A stretch of DNA of 64,000 nt from Mucilaginibacter rubeus (GTDB lineage: Bacteria > Bacteroidota > Bacteroidia > Sphingobacteriales > Sphingobacteriaceae): the NCBI RefSeq assembly GCF_003286415.2, contig NZ_CP043450.1:6448001-6512000 (forward strand), given 5' to 3'. Both the position numbers and the translations under genes were made by a program. Of the stretch, positions 8,295 to 16,627 are shown piece after piece; the first letter of the stretch is position 1; every line of letters starts with the position of its first letter. A model generated the notes under the pieces. The model worked only from the letters and a program-made list of their open reading frames with translations. It made no database searches and was not told where the DNA came from.

Positions 8295-8433
8295 TGTGCA
8301 GATTTTAAATGTGCAGATGTGCAAATTAGTAAGATGGAATGAAAATTGAGGCTTATTAGGTAGACGAATTAACAATCATCTGCACATTTGAAATTTGCAC
8401 ATTGAAATCTCATCTGCATATTTGCACATCTAT
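8295..8433. repeat. Repeat family 3 (TGTGCA type), inverted pair
   Basis: The left arm at 8295-8319 pairs with 8377-8401 over 25 bp with two changes, both of which keep G-U wobble pairing as RNA. A further copy follows at about 8411-8430 (CATCTGCATATTTGCACATC). It fills the gap between the serine hydrolase and ybaB and may serve as terminator for the first gene. Confidence 0.75.
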
Positions 8434-8452
8434 AATCTGAAATCAAAAAATC

Positions 8453-8767
8453 ATGTTTGATAAATTAATGGAAGCCCAGCAAAAGGCTGGCGAAATGAAA
8501 AAACGCCTTGATGCCTTCAGTGTATCAGGCGCGGCCGAAGGCGGTAAAATAGTTGTTAACGCTAATGCCAATAAAGTAATTCAATCGGTACAGATAGATC
8601 CAGATTTTTTGGCTGACGCAGATAAGGAAGAACTGGAAGAATTGCTTGTTGTTGCCATTAACAAAGCCATTGAACAAGCAGAAAACATTAGCCAAAGTGA
8701 AATGGCTGCCATGACCCAAAGTATGTTTGGTGGCCTGGGCGGCCTTGGCAATATGTTTGGTAAATAA
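8453..8767 (+). CDS. YbaB/EbfC family nucleoid-associated protein
   Basis: Predicted small DNA-binding protein of 104 aa, normal family length. It has MFDKLMEAQQKAGEMKKRL at the start, a central VVVNANANKVIQSVQIDP beta region, and a long C-terminal helix ending in a Met/Gly-rich tail (MFGGLGGLGNMFGK). It probably acts as a dimeric nucleoid protein; in many bacteria the gene sits by dnaX-recR, which is not the case here. It is a single gene between a repeat and a convergent hairpin. Confidence 0.93.
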   Translation: MFDKLMEAQQKAGEMKKRLDAFSVSGAAEGGKIVVNANANKVIQSVQIDPDFLADADKEELEELLVVAINKAIEQAENISQSEMAAMTQSMFGGLGGLGNMFGK

Positions 8768-8803
8768 GAATAATATGTACGCCTGCTTAAAAAGTATCAG
8801 CGA

Positions 8804-8847
8804 AATCTTATACGTCATTTCAATTAGCAGAGATGACGTATAAGATT
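8804..8847. repeat. Repeat family 2 hairpin (AATCTTATACGTCAT) between convergent genes
   Basis: A perfect 15-bp inverted repeat (8804-8818 / 8833-8847) with a 14-nt loop lies between convergent ybaB and the Met/His-rich protein gene. It lacks a clear U-tract but could end transcription from both sides. A related palindrome is at 63160-63210. Confidence 0.8.
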
Positions 8848-8869
8848 CTGCCTAATTTACACCGGCCGA

Positions 8870-10264
8870 TTACATTCTCATCAGCACCGGGCTTATCCTT
8901 AAATAAACTTCAAACCCCACGGGAGCGCTGCCATAAAGAGGTTTCAATGCCGATGGTGAAACATTGAGTGTAGCCTGTACCCCACCTGTTACGTTGGTGT
9001 TTTTAAAGCTGCTTAAAATATGGTTAACCCCTAATGTTAAAGCATTGATATTAAAGTTGGGGTTAAGCGGATAGGCATCATGCATATCCAGCTCTTCGGC
9101 ATCTTTCTGCACAAATTCATATCTGCCGTAAACAGCTGTTTTGTTGAGTTGGAAAGTATTCTCCAGCAAAACGGAGGGCTGTGTTTTTTTGTTATCTGAA
9201 TAATGATTTTGCCCATAAACCAGCGTGGTTGCTACATAACTGTTTTTGCCTAACATTTTGGTATGAATGGCGGATGCCGTAAACCTGTTCACGTTTTGGC
9301 TGGGCTCGGCTTCTTCAGGACTATGGATCCACCCATCAGATACCTGCAATGCCCACTCTTTGGATGGGTTATAGGACAACCGGGCCGAATATGAATCAAA
9401 CCTCGCCTTATCAAAATCATAACGGTGCTCGTCGGGCTCACGACCGGTAAATATCGAACCCTCCAGTTTTACATTTTTGATGCGGAAGCCTAAGGTAGCT
9501 ACCCCGAAGGTGATGTGTGTTGCATCCTGGTAATGGTGGCCAAGCGGGGCATCGGGATCATTTATGGCCGAAAGGCGGTGCATAAACACCGGCGGACCTA
9601 AAGCAGGCTCCCCCGGATATCCGAACGAAAGGGAGATATCGGCATCCTTTGCTACGCGCTGGGTATAAGCTACGCTCAGTTCGGCAAAAAGGTCGTGCGG
9701 GTGTTGTTTATCAACCAGTTTGCGCCCTTTGTATGATTCACCAGTTTGGTACAGCAGCGGATAGCCGCCATTACCTACCAAAAAAGGATCGAACGAGAAC
9801 ATGGTGTTGATAGAGAACAGGCCATTGTTGCCAACTTTGCGTTGGGTCATAAACATGAGCCAGTTAGGCACATCAATCCTGTTGCTGCCTCCGCGTTTGC
9901 CGGAGTTAAACAGGTCCTGGTTATTATACCGGGCGAAAAAACTACCGTGTACCATACTCATCCATTTTTTACCATGGATCATGTAGGCGTACATCGGTGT
10001 TTCATCCGGTACCCATGAAGTTCCGGAGCCGTCGCGGTTCATGGGTAGATCACGTGAGAACTGGCTGGTCATCATCATATGATGATGCATAGGGGTATCC
10101 ATTTTCATGCCGCTCATGTCCATGCCGTCCATAACCATGGGTTTGGTGCTGTTCATGCGCAGGTTTTTCTTTGTGGTATCGCTCATTTGCATATCATGGT
10201 GATGCTGAGCAGATACGCTGAAAGCAGCCAAAAATATGGCGATGAACAAAATATATTTTTTCAT
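8870..10264 (-). CDS. Met/His-rich outer-membrane-type protein of a metal operon
   Basis: 464 aa with signal peptide MKKYILFIAIFLAAFSVSAQ. Residues 21-66 are packed with His and Met (HHHDMQM, MDGMDMSGMKMD, HHHMMM), like the N-terminus of CopB/PcoB copper-resistance proteins. The rest alternates hydrophobic strands with aromatic belts, consistent with a beta-barrel. Last gene of a four-gene minus-strand operon (HYC_CC_PP, HMA protein, 266-aa protein, this), with 20 nt to the gene before it. Probable role: binding or export of copper(I) or a similar soft metal at the outer membrane. Metal identity is inferred. Confidence 0.75.
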   Translation of the reverse strand: MKKYILFIAIFLAAFSVSAQHHHDMQMSDTTKKNLRMNSTKPMVMDGMDMSGMKMDTPMHHHMMMTSQFSRDLPMNRDGSGTSWVPDETPMYAYMIHGKKWMSMVHGSFFARYNNQDLFNSGKRGGSNRIDVPNWLMFMTQRKVGNNGLFSINTMFSFDPFLVGNGGYPLLYQTGESYKGRKLVDKQHPHDLFAELSVAYTQRVAKDADISLSFGYPGEPALGPPVFMHRLSAINDPDAPLGHHYQDATHITFGVATLGFRIKNVKLEGSIFTGREPDEHRYDFDKARFDSYSARLSYNPSKEWALQVSDGWIHSPEEAEPSQNVNRFTASAIHTKMLGKNSYVATTLVYGQNHYSDNKKTQPSVLLENTFQLNKTAVYGRYEFVQKDAEELDMHDAYPLNPNFNINALTLGVNHILSSFKNTNVTGGVQATLNVSPSALKPLYGSAPVGFEVYLRISPVLMRM

Positions 10265-10284
10265 AGTAATAGTTGTTGTAGGGG

Positions 10285-11085
10285 TTACAGATTAAAAAAG
10301 TTGTACTCCAGTCTGATGAGGTACATGTTTTTGGTGTTCCGCTGCATATCATTGTAGATAGGCGTACGGTACGAGAAATCCACGCGGCAGGCACTGTTGA
10401 AGATCAGCTGCAGGGCCGGGGCAACATCCAGATAGCTTTCACCATGCCCCGGGTTAGTTTTACCAAGCAACTCACAATACAGGTTTAAGTTTACCTGCTT
10501 GTAATCCCGGTAATTTCGCGGCAGTAGCAGATACCCTCCCGATAGCGTATAGGCCACGGCATCACGCACCCTATCTACTGGCACCTCATAGTTTCCACTA
10601 TTGTTAAAAGCCCGCAAATAGCTTGCCGACCCGGAAAGGGCCAGTTTATGCAGCAGCTGCGTGAAAACTACACCACCCTGCGCGCCGCTATTATCGCCCT
10701 CTAAAGTAATTTCCCGGTTAACTATTGGATTGTTGATGCTTGATAGTTTGGCAAAAAACGCTCCCCTGAAATGGCGTTGAACGGTATCGATAGATAGAAA
10801 CCGGTACTTGGCGTACACGCTGCCTCCTTCAAAATGCTGGTTGTTGCTGTAATAATCAGACATGTAAACTGAGCCGTGAACCATCAGGTGGCGGCTAACG
10901 CCGTACATGGCTTCAATTGTGCTCCGGTTTTTATAAGTTGGCGAAAAATATCCCTGGTTTTCAACACGAATGCCTAACGAACTGGTTGCCATATTGCTGG
11001 CAGGCTCTGTATTTACATACAGCTCCTGCGCAAATAGCGGGCAAGCCATTGCCATAAGGCAAATAGCCAATATTATCCTCTTCAT
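10285..11085 (-). CDS. Probable outer-membrane beta-barrel protein of the metal operon
   Basis: 266 aa with signal peptide MKRIILAICLMAMACPLFAQ. The mature part has regular amphipathic strands (HLMVHGSVYMSDYYSN, GSVYAKYRFLS, LNLYCELLGKT) and ends in an aromatic strand IRLEYNFFNL, typical of outer-membrane barrels. No Met/His cluster is seen. It is 24 nt from the HMA-protein gene and 20 nt from the Met/His-rich gene, so it is almost certainly cotranscribed. No named family recognised. Confidence 0.7.
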   Translation of the reverse strand: MKRIILAICLMAMACPLFAQELYVNTEPASNMATSSLGIRVENQGYFSPTYKNRSTIEAMYGVSRHLMVHGSVYMSDYYSNNQHFEGGSVYAKYRFLSIDTVQRHFRGAFFAKLSSINNPIVNREITLEGDNSGAQGGVVFTQLLHKLALSGSASYLRAFNNSGNYEVPVDRVRDAVAYTLSGGYLLLPRNYRDYKQVNLNLYCELLGKTNPGHGESYLDVAPALQLIFNSACRVDFSYRTPIYNDMQRNTKNMYLIRLEYNFFNL

Positions 11086-11109
11086 AAAAAATGATGTTAA
11101 CTGAAGAGT

Positions 11110-11610
11110 TTATATAGCTAAATGATAAACGCGACCGCTTGCAGGGGCAGCATCGGTAACCTGGCCAAGATATTTTTTGGATACTGATTTTGGAGCGAAG
11201 CCATTATCAACTACAGTAAAGTTTACATCGCCGGTAAATGATTTGTCGGCAGCGTTAAGCAGGCGGTAGGTATCGCCTCCATAGTTGAAAGTGTTTTCGG
11301 CAACCTTGGTGTTAGCGAAGTTAAAAGTGGCTTTTAAACTGTTAACCGAAAATCCGGAACCCTGAACCTTTTTGCTGATCTGCTCAAAGTTTACGGGCAC
11401 ATCATTTTTAAAGGTAATGAGGTAAGTATTGCGGATCAGGTCGGTTTTGATATCACCAACAAAAGGCAATGCCCGTAATGCTTTCTCTGTTGATTTGGCG
11501 CAAAGGGCGCAGGTAAGGCCGCTAACCTGTAGTTCGGCTTTGGTGAATTGAGCTTTTGCTGCGGTTACAGAAAGCGAAAATATAAGGATGAATATTTTTA
11601 AAGATTTCAT
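11110..11610 (-). CDS. Exported heavy-metal-associated (HMA) domain protein
   Basis: 166 aa with signal peptide MKSLKIFILIFSLSVTAAKA. An HMA/MerP-like fold follows, with metal site Cys34-Ala-Leu-Cys37 (VSGLTCALCAKSTEKAL); Leu replaces the more usual H/G residue between the cysteines. A C-terminal extension from about residue 95 (NTFNYGGDTYRLLNAADKSF) matches no domain I know. It probably carries copper or a similar metal in the periplasm. Second gene of the operon, 68 nt after HYC_CC_PP. Confidence 0.85.
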   Translation of the reverse strand: MKSLKIFILIFSLSVTAAKAQFTKAELQVSGLTCALCAKSTEKALRALPFVGDIKTDLIRNTYLITFKNDVPVNFEQISKKVQGSGFSVNSLKATFNFANTKVAENTFNYGGDTYRLLNAADKSFTGDVNFTVVDNGFAPKSVSKKYLGQVTDAAPASGRVYHLAI

Positions 11611-11678
11611 GTTGATCGTATAATTAATTGTTGGATAATAAACTGAAGATAAGGTTTATCGGGTTAACAATTAACAGA

Positions 11679-12068
11679 TCAAATACGGAAGATACAGTTG
11701 CGGATAAATGAGGCAATGCCCTGCACTGGAGGATCTGGCGGGCCGCGGTGATAAAATTTGTCGGAAGAAGAAGTTGGCAATGCCGGGAACAAGCTATCAA
11801 ACGACCAGCTTGGCAGTTCAAACCCGAATATTTTTGCCAAAAATGAAGTACTTTCACCCTGGTGGGCGTCCTTCACCTTTACTTCAACCTGCTTGTCTTT
11901 GCAGCATTTCATTTTGCCGCCCTGCTTGTCCATTTTACAATTAACAGCCGGGGCATCAATTTTTACCGATGCTACATAGTCGCCGCAGATATGGAAATTA
12001 AGAGCAAAGCCCAACACTGTAACTGTGTACAGCATAGTGAGTAATATTGCTCCTGATCTTTTTACCAT
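11679..12068 (-). CDS. HYC_CC_PP family protein
   Basis: 129 aa with an N-terminal hydrophobic segment (residues 8-24) and the three family marks: His26-Ile-Cys28 (HYC position), Cys55-Cys56 (CC) after a lysine-rich KMDKQGGKMK stretch, and PP at 110-111 and 113-114. Cys44 adds a further thiol. The family is found in Bacteroidota near metal genes; its biochemical role is not established. It heads the metal operon, and its promoter lies so close to the ATG that the mRNA should be leaderless. Confidence 0.85.
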   Translation of the reverse strand: MVKRSGAILLTMLYTVTVLGFALNFHICGDYVASVKIDAPAVNCKMDKQGGKMKCCKDKQVEVKVKDAHQGESTSFLAKIFGFELPSWSFDSLFPALPTSSSDKFYHRGPPDPPVQGIASFIRNCIFRI

Positions 12069-12072
12069 ATCG

Positions 12073-12104
12073 CAAAAATAGGCGATTAACTTGTTGATTA
12101 CAAA
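12073..12104 (-). promoter_or_regulatory. Promoter of the HYC_CC_PP metal operon (leaderless)
   Basis: On the minus strand, TTTG (12104-12101), 20 nt, then TATTTTTG (12080-12073), followed by CGAT and the ATG at 12068. Both boxes match the Bacteroidota consensus. Since initiation normally falls 4-8 nt after the -7 box, the transcript should begin at or next to the ATG. Confidence 0.75.
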
Positions 12105-12169
12105 ATGTTTTTATCAGTTTGGGTAACAGATAGTTTAACAAATGTGCAAATAGTGATTTTTGCATATAC

Positions 12170-12198
12170 AAAAAAGCCCCGGCCTTGCGCCGGGGACT
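12170..12198 (-). terminator. Intrinsic terminator of the OmpA-like lipoprotein gene
   Basis: A 7-bp GC stem (CCCCGGC / GCCGGGG) with a 5-nt loop, followed on the minus strand by CTTTTTTG. It lies 40 nt past the OmpA-like stop codon. Confidence 0.85.
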
Positions 12199-12238
12199 TC
12201 CTCATTAAACTATTAACTGATCTTATTATCTTCTTTAA

Positions 12239-12916
12239 TTATTGAGCCTGCTTAGCCTGCTCCTTCATTTTATCATTAGCTGTAATGGTTATTTCAACCC
12301 TGCGGTTTTTTGTGCGGCCATCCGCAGTAGTATTATCAGCAATTGGCTCGCTTGAGCCTTTTCCGGTAACTGTCATGCGTGATAAAGCCACATTACCTGC
12401 AGCTAAATATGATTTTACAGCATCGGCTCTTTTTACTGAAAGCGTTTGATTGAAACTATCGGGGCCGGTATTATCGGTATGTCCGATGATGCTAATATTA
12501 GTTTCCGGATTTTTTTGCAATGAAGCTGCAAGGTTTTGCAGGTTTGTTTGCGCATCAGGTTTCAGATCTGATTTATTGGTATCAAACAAAATACCCGAAT
12601 CAAATTTCACCAAAATACCCTCTCCCTCGCGGGTTACTGTTGCGCCAGGTACCGTTTGTTTAATTTCGGCAGCCTGCCTGTCCATATTACGGCCAATAAA
12701 AGCGCCCGCGGTACCACCAACAGCACCACCAATGATAGCGCCCAAAGCAGTATTACCTGCGGCTTTACCAATAAATGCACCCACTGTACCTCCGGCACCT
12801 GCGCCAATGGCAGCTCCTTTTTGTGTTTTTGTAAGTGAATTACATCCTGAGCCTAATATGCCTGCTGTTGCTAATGCTATGCCAAGGGTGGCTACTTTTA
12901 ATTTAAGCGTTCTCAT
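12239..12916 (-). CDS. OmpA-family lipoprotein with glycine-zipper domain
   Basis: 225 aa. The lipobox GSGC places the lipid on Cys25. Residues 33-76 form a glycine zipper (GAAIGAGAGGTVGAFIG, GAIIGGAVGGTAGAFIG), a motif that can insert in or span membranes. The C-terminal OmpA domain (about 100-215) has GHTDNTG and NRRVEI, which bind diaminopimelate of peptidoglycan. The usual role is tethering the outer membrane to the cell wall. Single gene with its own terminator. A 9-bp dyad (ACATTCTTT/AAAGAATGT, 12995-13013) lies about 80 bp upstream. Confidence 0.93.
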   Translation of the reverse strand: MRTLKLKVATLGIALATAGILGSGCNSLTKTQKGAAIGAGAGGTVGAFIGKAAGNTALGAIIGGAVGGTAGAFIGRNMDRQAAEIKQTVPGATVTREGEGILVKFDSGILFDTNKSDLKPDAQTNLQNLAASLQKNPETNISIIGHTDNTGPDSFNQTLSVKRADAVKSYLAAGNVALSRMTVTGKGSSEPIADNTTADGRTKNRRVEITITANDKMKEQAKQAQ

Positions 12917-12994
12917 TGTACTTGTATATAATTATGTATACCGTGCATTTTACAAAGCAGATGCCAAAAAAGGGCGATGGCAGTTTTAATAAGC

Positions 12995-13013
12995 ACATTC
13001 TTTAAAAGAATGT
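12995..13013. promoter_or_regulatory. Short dyad between the histidine kinase and OmpA-like genes
   Basis: ACATTCTTT-A-AAAGAATGT is a 9-bp perfect dyad. As RNA it could only fold with a larger loop and has no U-tract, so it resembles a DNA-binding site (for the OmpA-like gene) more than a terminator for the kinase operon. Weak evidence. Confidence 0.3.
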
Positions 13014-13173
13014 TCCCCATCAATCAGAGCAACATTTTTTTAATGATTAGTAAAGTTAATTTCAACGGAGTAAAGAATGCTGAATTGAGGATTTTTTAGC
13101 TACTGCCCGATTTTTAGTACAAAGCGGTAGTAAAATTTTTGATACAGTACAATTTGACAGCTAATTTCACACC

Positions 13174-14508
13174 TCAGCTTACCACAATCAGCGTAGCTGG
13201 GAATATCAATTTGAAGGTGCTTCCCTTATCTTTTTCAGACGTTACATCAATTTCAATATCATGAAAGGCGGCGATTGATTTTACAATAGGCAATCCCAGT
13301 CCAAAGCTATCCTGCTGCAGCGATTGCCTGAATTTTTTGAAGCGGTTAAAGATCAGCGGGATTGCGTCTTCATCAATGCCTATCCCGGTATCGGTTATGC
13401 TGATCATGTATTTATGATTCACCGCTACGCCGGTTACCCTGATACTGCCACCCTCATTATTATATTTAATGGCGTTGTTAATAAGGTTGAAGAACAGGTT
13501 AAAGAGCAAAAACTTATTGATATTGACAAAATGCCAGTTTTCGGGCATGGACATTTCGTACTCTATATTTTTATCCTGCAGGCGGATCGAAATTTCGTCG
13601 TAAACCTCCTGCAATAGTTCGGATACCGAAACCCTGTCTTCCTTTAAAAATTGTTCGTTTTCTATCTGGGAAATGAGCAGCAATGTTTTGGTGATGCTTT
13701 TTAGCCGGTTCAGGATTTTTTGCATTTCCAGCAGCCGGACTTTAAGCTCATCATTAATATCCTCCTCCTCAAACATATTCTCAATTTTTGACTGGAGGAT
13801 TGAGATCGGCGTCATGAGCTCATGTGAAGCATTGGAGATAAATTCGCGCTCTTTATGAAACTTATCGGCAATGGTTTCAATCATGTTGTGGATACTGATA
13901 TCCAGATGCTGAAAGTCGGATGTGGTGGTGCGAACCTGCCGATAGGTATGAAAATTAGGGAACTTTTGGCCTACAAGCTTGGTTTTGATAATAAGCCGTA
14001 ATGGTTTAAGTACATAGGTTGAATATACCTGGTCGGCCAGTACAGTAAGCAGGATCATCCCCAGCAATACCTGGAAGGCTATATTTTGCAGCGGCACGCT
14101 GGTTTCGTCCAGGGTGTCCACGCTTTTGCCTATCTCCAGCAGGTAATTTTTGTTTTTAACTTTAAAGGTGTGGCTTAGTATGCGATACTCTAAGGTATCG
14201 CCCTCACTAAAAAGGCGCTTGCCTCTTTTTATAGTATCCAGGAAATAATCAGGGTCAACCTCATCTAAACTAATGTATTCGTCCTTTAGCGGCAGGTAGC
14301 TGCCATAAGCTTCCCCGTTTTCGATATAGGTTTCAATGCCTTTGCTTTTTACAATTTGCAGCAGCTTATTCTTTTGCTTGATGAGCTTGCTGTCAACATA
14401 ATTTCGACTGATGTTTTTGATCAATACAGGAACAAGCAATACAAACAGTATCACGATAACCAGCTTGGAGATGGCGTTAAAAAGCGTAAGTTTTGTTCCT
14501 AATTTCAA
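13174..14508 (-). CDS. Two-component sensor histidine kinase
   Basis: 444 aa. Two membrane helices (about 14-31 and 143-166) enclose a periplasmic sensor of about 110 residues. HisKA phospho-acceptor is His229 in FISNASHELMTP. The ATPase domain has N box NLINNAIKYN, G1 DTGIGIDE, and G2 GLGLPIVKS. A QVRTTTSDFQHLDISIHNMI linker stands where HAMP would be. It lies 4 nt after its response regulator, at the end of an operon that begins with two exported proteins, which may be the signal source or the regulated product. Ligand unknown. Confidence 0.94.
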   Translation of the reverse strand: MKLGTKLTLFNAISKLVIVILFVLLVPVLIKNISRNYVDSKLIKQKNKLLQIVKSKGIETYIENGEAYGSYLPLKDEYISLDEVDPDYFLDTIKRGKRLFSEGDTLEYRILSHTFKVKNKNYLLEIGKSVDTLDETSVPLQNIAFQVLLGMILLTVLADQVYSTYVLKPLRLIIKTKLVGQKFPNFHTYRQVRTTTSDFQHLDISIHNMIETIADKFHKEREFISNASHELMTPISILQSKIENMFEEEDINDELKVRLLEMQKILNRLKSITKTLLLISQIENEQFLKEDRVSVSELLQEVYDEISIRLQDKNIEYEMSMPENWHFVNINKFLLFNLFFNLINNAIKYNNEGGSIRVTGVAVNHKYMISITDTGIGIDEDAIPLIFNRFKKFRQSLQQDSFGLGLPIVKSIAAFHDIEIDVTSEKDKGSTFKLIFPATLIVVS

Positions 14509-14512
14509 ATAC

Positions 14513-15196
14513 TCAGGCGTTGATCTTTATTTTATAGCCCAAACCTCGTACCGTTTCCAGCCAATCGGGCGGGGCATAAGCATTTAATTTTTTGCGGATG
14601 TTTTTTATATGCGCGTCGATGTAATTGCTGTCGTAGTCGTTATTCACCACGCTGCCCCAGATGTGCTCGCTCAATTGCATACGGGTAAGCGTACGGTTTT
14701 TATGTAAAATGAGATAAGCTATCAGGTCGAACTCCTTTTTGGTGATGGTATTAACAACGCTGTTGTAGTAAGATATAGTACGTGCGGTAAGGTCAATCAG
14801 GAAACCACCCAGTTCAACAATGTTGTTTTTAACCCCGAATTTACGCCTAATGATGGCCTGCATGCGGCTTTGTAGCTCAAGCAGCGAGAAGGGCTTAGGC
14901 AGATAATCGTCGGCACCAAGGTCAAGGCCTTTAATGCGGTCGTTGATTTCGGCACGGGCAGTTAATATGATGCAGGCTGCTTCCGAGTTGGTTTTTTTTG
15001 ATTCGCGGAGCAGGTCAAGACCATCATAATCGGGTAAACCGAGGTCGATCAATATAAAATCGTACAGGTTGGTAGCGATCTTTTCGGATGCCGAAGTGCC
15101 ATCAAAACAAACCTCGCAGATGTAGTTATAATTTGAAAGAAAGATCTTCAGTTCGTGGGCAAGTGCTTCTTCGTCTTCTATTACTAAAACATTCAT
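14513..15196 (-). CDS. OmpR-family response regulator
   Basis: 227 aa, normal length. The receiver domain has the acidic pair Glu7/Asp8, phospho-acceptor Asp51 (ILIDLGLPDYDG), Thr near 79 (ILTARAE) and Lys in DYLPKPF. The C-terminal winged helix ends TVRGLGYKIKINA. It would activate or repress genes when phosphorylated by the kinase encoded 4 nt downstream. Third in an operon after the 112-aa and 290-aa proteins; the gap to the latter is 9 nt. Confidence 0.95.
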   Translation of the reverse strand: MNVLVIEDEEALAHELKIFLSNYNYICEVCFDGTSASEKIATNLYDFILIDLGLPDYDGLDLLRESKKTNSEAACIILTARAEINDRIKGLDLGADDYLPKPFSLLELQSRMQAIIRRKFGVKNNIVELGGFLIDLTARTISYYNSVVNTITKKEFDLIAYLILHKNRTLTRMQLSEHIWGSVVNNDYDSNYIDAHIKNIRKKLNAYAPPDWLETVRGLGYKIKINA

Positions 15197-15205
15197 GAAT
15201 TATGG

Positions 15206-16078
15206 TTAATAAAAAACGTAATAAAAAGTTAAGTTATAAAACGACTCCCGGCGATTGAGCAATACTCCTTCTACGTTAACGGGGATAGAGTATTTATATG
15301 AAAATTCAAACGTGTAATGTGGCCGGTTATAAGCCACCGGGATTTTGAAGCTATAATTAAGCATATTGAACCGGCGGTTGCGGCTGGCGTAACGCGGATC
15401 ATACTCGATAGATATATTGGCAGCTTCGTCCCTGAAATGATGATCGAGCGAATAACGCTGCACAAAGTTTTGTGTACCCAGGATAAAATTGAACGATGGA
15501 TTAAATGACAGGAAATCCTGGTCATCAAAAATGCTCCAGCTGCTTTCCCAGTATTTGGAGTTACTAACCGTCAGGAAAATATCGTTCGATTTACCGAAAA
15601 GGTAATCAACTACCGCGCTCGTTTTCAGATATTTCCAATCGTATGAGTTTTTGAAATTGATATCGTTTGATGAGGCCGATTTAATAACCTGCGCCGCATC
15701 CCGGGCAAAAAAGAACCGGGTATAACTTGCTGATCCTGAAAAAGCCTTTGAAAATTTATAAAAATAGCCGCCGCCCACATCAACTTCATCAACAGGGGCA
15801 TAGCCCAAAACCTTGAAAGCCGAACTATATAAAAATATGCCCGATTTAGTATTATAGATCAAATCAGCTGTTACAAAAGGGTACTTCACAGGCCCGGTCC
15901 GGCCAAAAAACAGCACATCGCTGCCATAACTCACCCCTGCCGAAACAGAGCGTTTGCGGATAATGGTATCTGAGTCGGCTACTAAAGAATGCTTACCGGC
16001 AAAAAGGTGCAAATCAGCATCCGCGGCAAATACGGAACTGCTTGCAGCTATAAATAAAAGTAAGCAAAGGTATTTCAT
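15206..16078 (-). CDS. Exported probable beta-barrel protein linked to a two-component system
   Basis: 290 aa from the ATG at 16078 (MKYLCLLLFIAASSSVFA), a clear signal peptide; a longer frame would overlap the upstream gene. The mature protein has repeated amphipathic strands with aromatic ends (AGVSYGSDVLFFGR, GSASYTRFFFA) and finishes NLTFYYVFY, a typical outer-membrane barrel end. It lies 25 nt after the 112-aa gene and 9 nt before the response regulator. No named family recognised. Confidence 0.75.
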   Translation of the reverse strand: MKYLCLLLFIAASSSVFAADADLHLFAGKHSLVADSDTIIRKRSVSAGVSYGSDVLFFGRTGPVKYPFVTADLIYNTKSGIFLYSSAFKVLGYAPVDEVDVGGGYFYKFSKAFSGSASYTRFFFARDAAQVIKSASSNDINFKNSYDWKYLKTSAVVDYLFGKSNDIFLTVSNSKYWESSWSIFDDQDFLSFNPSFNFILGTQNFVQRYSLDHHFRDEAANISIEYDPRYASRNRRFNMLNYSFKIPVAYNRPHYTFEFSYKYSIPVNVEGVLLNRRESFYNLTFYYVFY

Positions 16079-16103
16079 CAATATATTTAACTGTTTAACC
16101 TGT

Positions 16104-16442
16104 TTAATTACCATTCCTTCTCGGTATTTCGGGCGGGCGCTCCATGCCTTCGGGCCGGCGCTGCCTTTTTGGTTTGGGCTTAGGCGGCACCTGGTCGTCA
16201 TCAACGGTTGCCGGCTTAACCTGCCGCTTTGCTTTGGCTATCTCTTTGATTTTTTTCTTTTCTTCCTCCTGTTGCTTTTTTGTTTTGGTTGTATCGGTCT
16301 TTAATAGCGTATACGACAACATTACCAGCTTGTTGTTACCGGTACAGGCATGCACATCAATGTTTTTTGTAAGGGCATTGGCAGATGATATACGTGTTGC
16401 AAATATCAAAAACAGGACAATATACGCAAACCACTTTATCAT
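16104..16442 (-). CDS. Small exported Lys/Pro-rich protein, first gene of the two-component operon
   Basis: 112 aa with signal peptide MIKWFAYIVLFLIFATRISS. Residues 56-112 are highly charged: a Lys/Glu/Gln helix (KKQQEEEKKKIKEIAKAKRQ) followed by a Pro/Arg tail (PPKPKPKRQRRP). This looks like an envelope linker or chaperone-like segment, not an enzyme. It leads the operon with the 290-aa barrel and the regulator/kinase pair. Function unknown. Confidence 0.65.
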   Translation of the reverse strand: MIKWFAYIVLFLIFATRISSANALTKNIDVHACTGNNKLVMLSYTLLKTDTTKTKKQQEEEKKKIKEIAKAKRQVKPATVDDDQVPPKPKPKRQRRPEGMERPPEIPRRNGN

Positions 16443-16627
16443 TGAGGAGAGGAAAAGGTAAAAATAAGGCTCAAATAACGGTCAAATTAAATGTTTACAC
16501 CAAAATGAGAAAGGTACAATAATAACAATTCAATTGCAGGGGCACTTGTAAAAATGCCGATGCAATTGAATAATACGGTTCACAAATTATGATGAAAGGT
16601 TTATGAATTAACTTTAATTGCTAAAAA

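Noticed and set aside
12450..12989. 179-aa ORF antisense to the OmpA-like gene
   Set aside because: A shadow of the glycine-zipper and OmpA coding sequence; Pro/Ala-rich low-complexity product.
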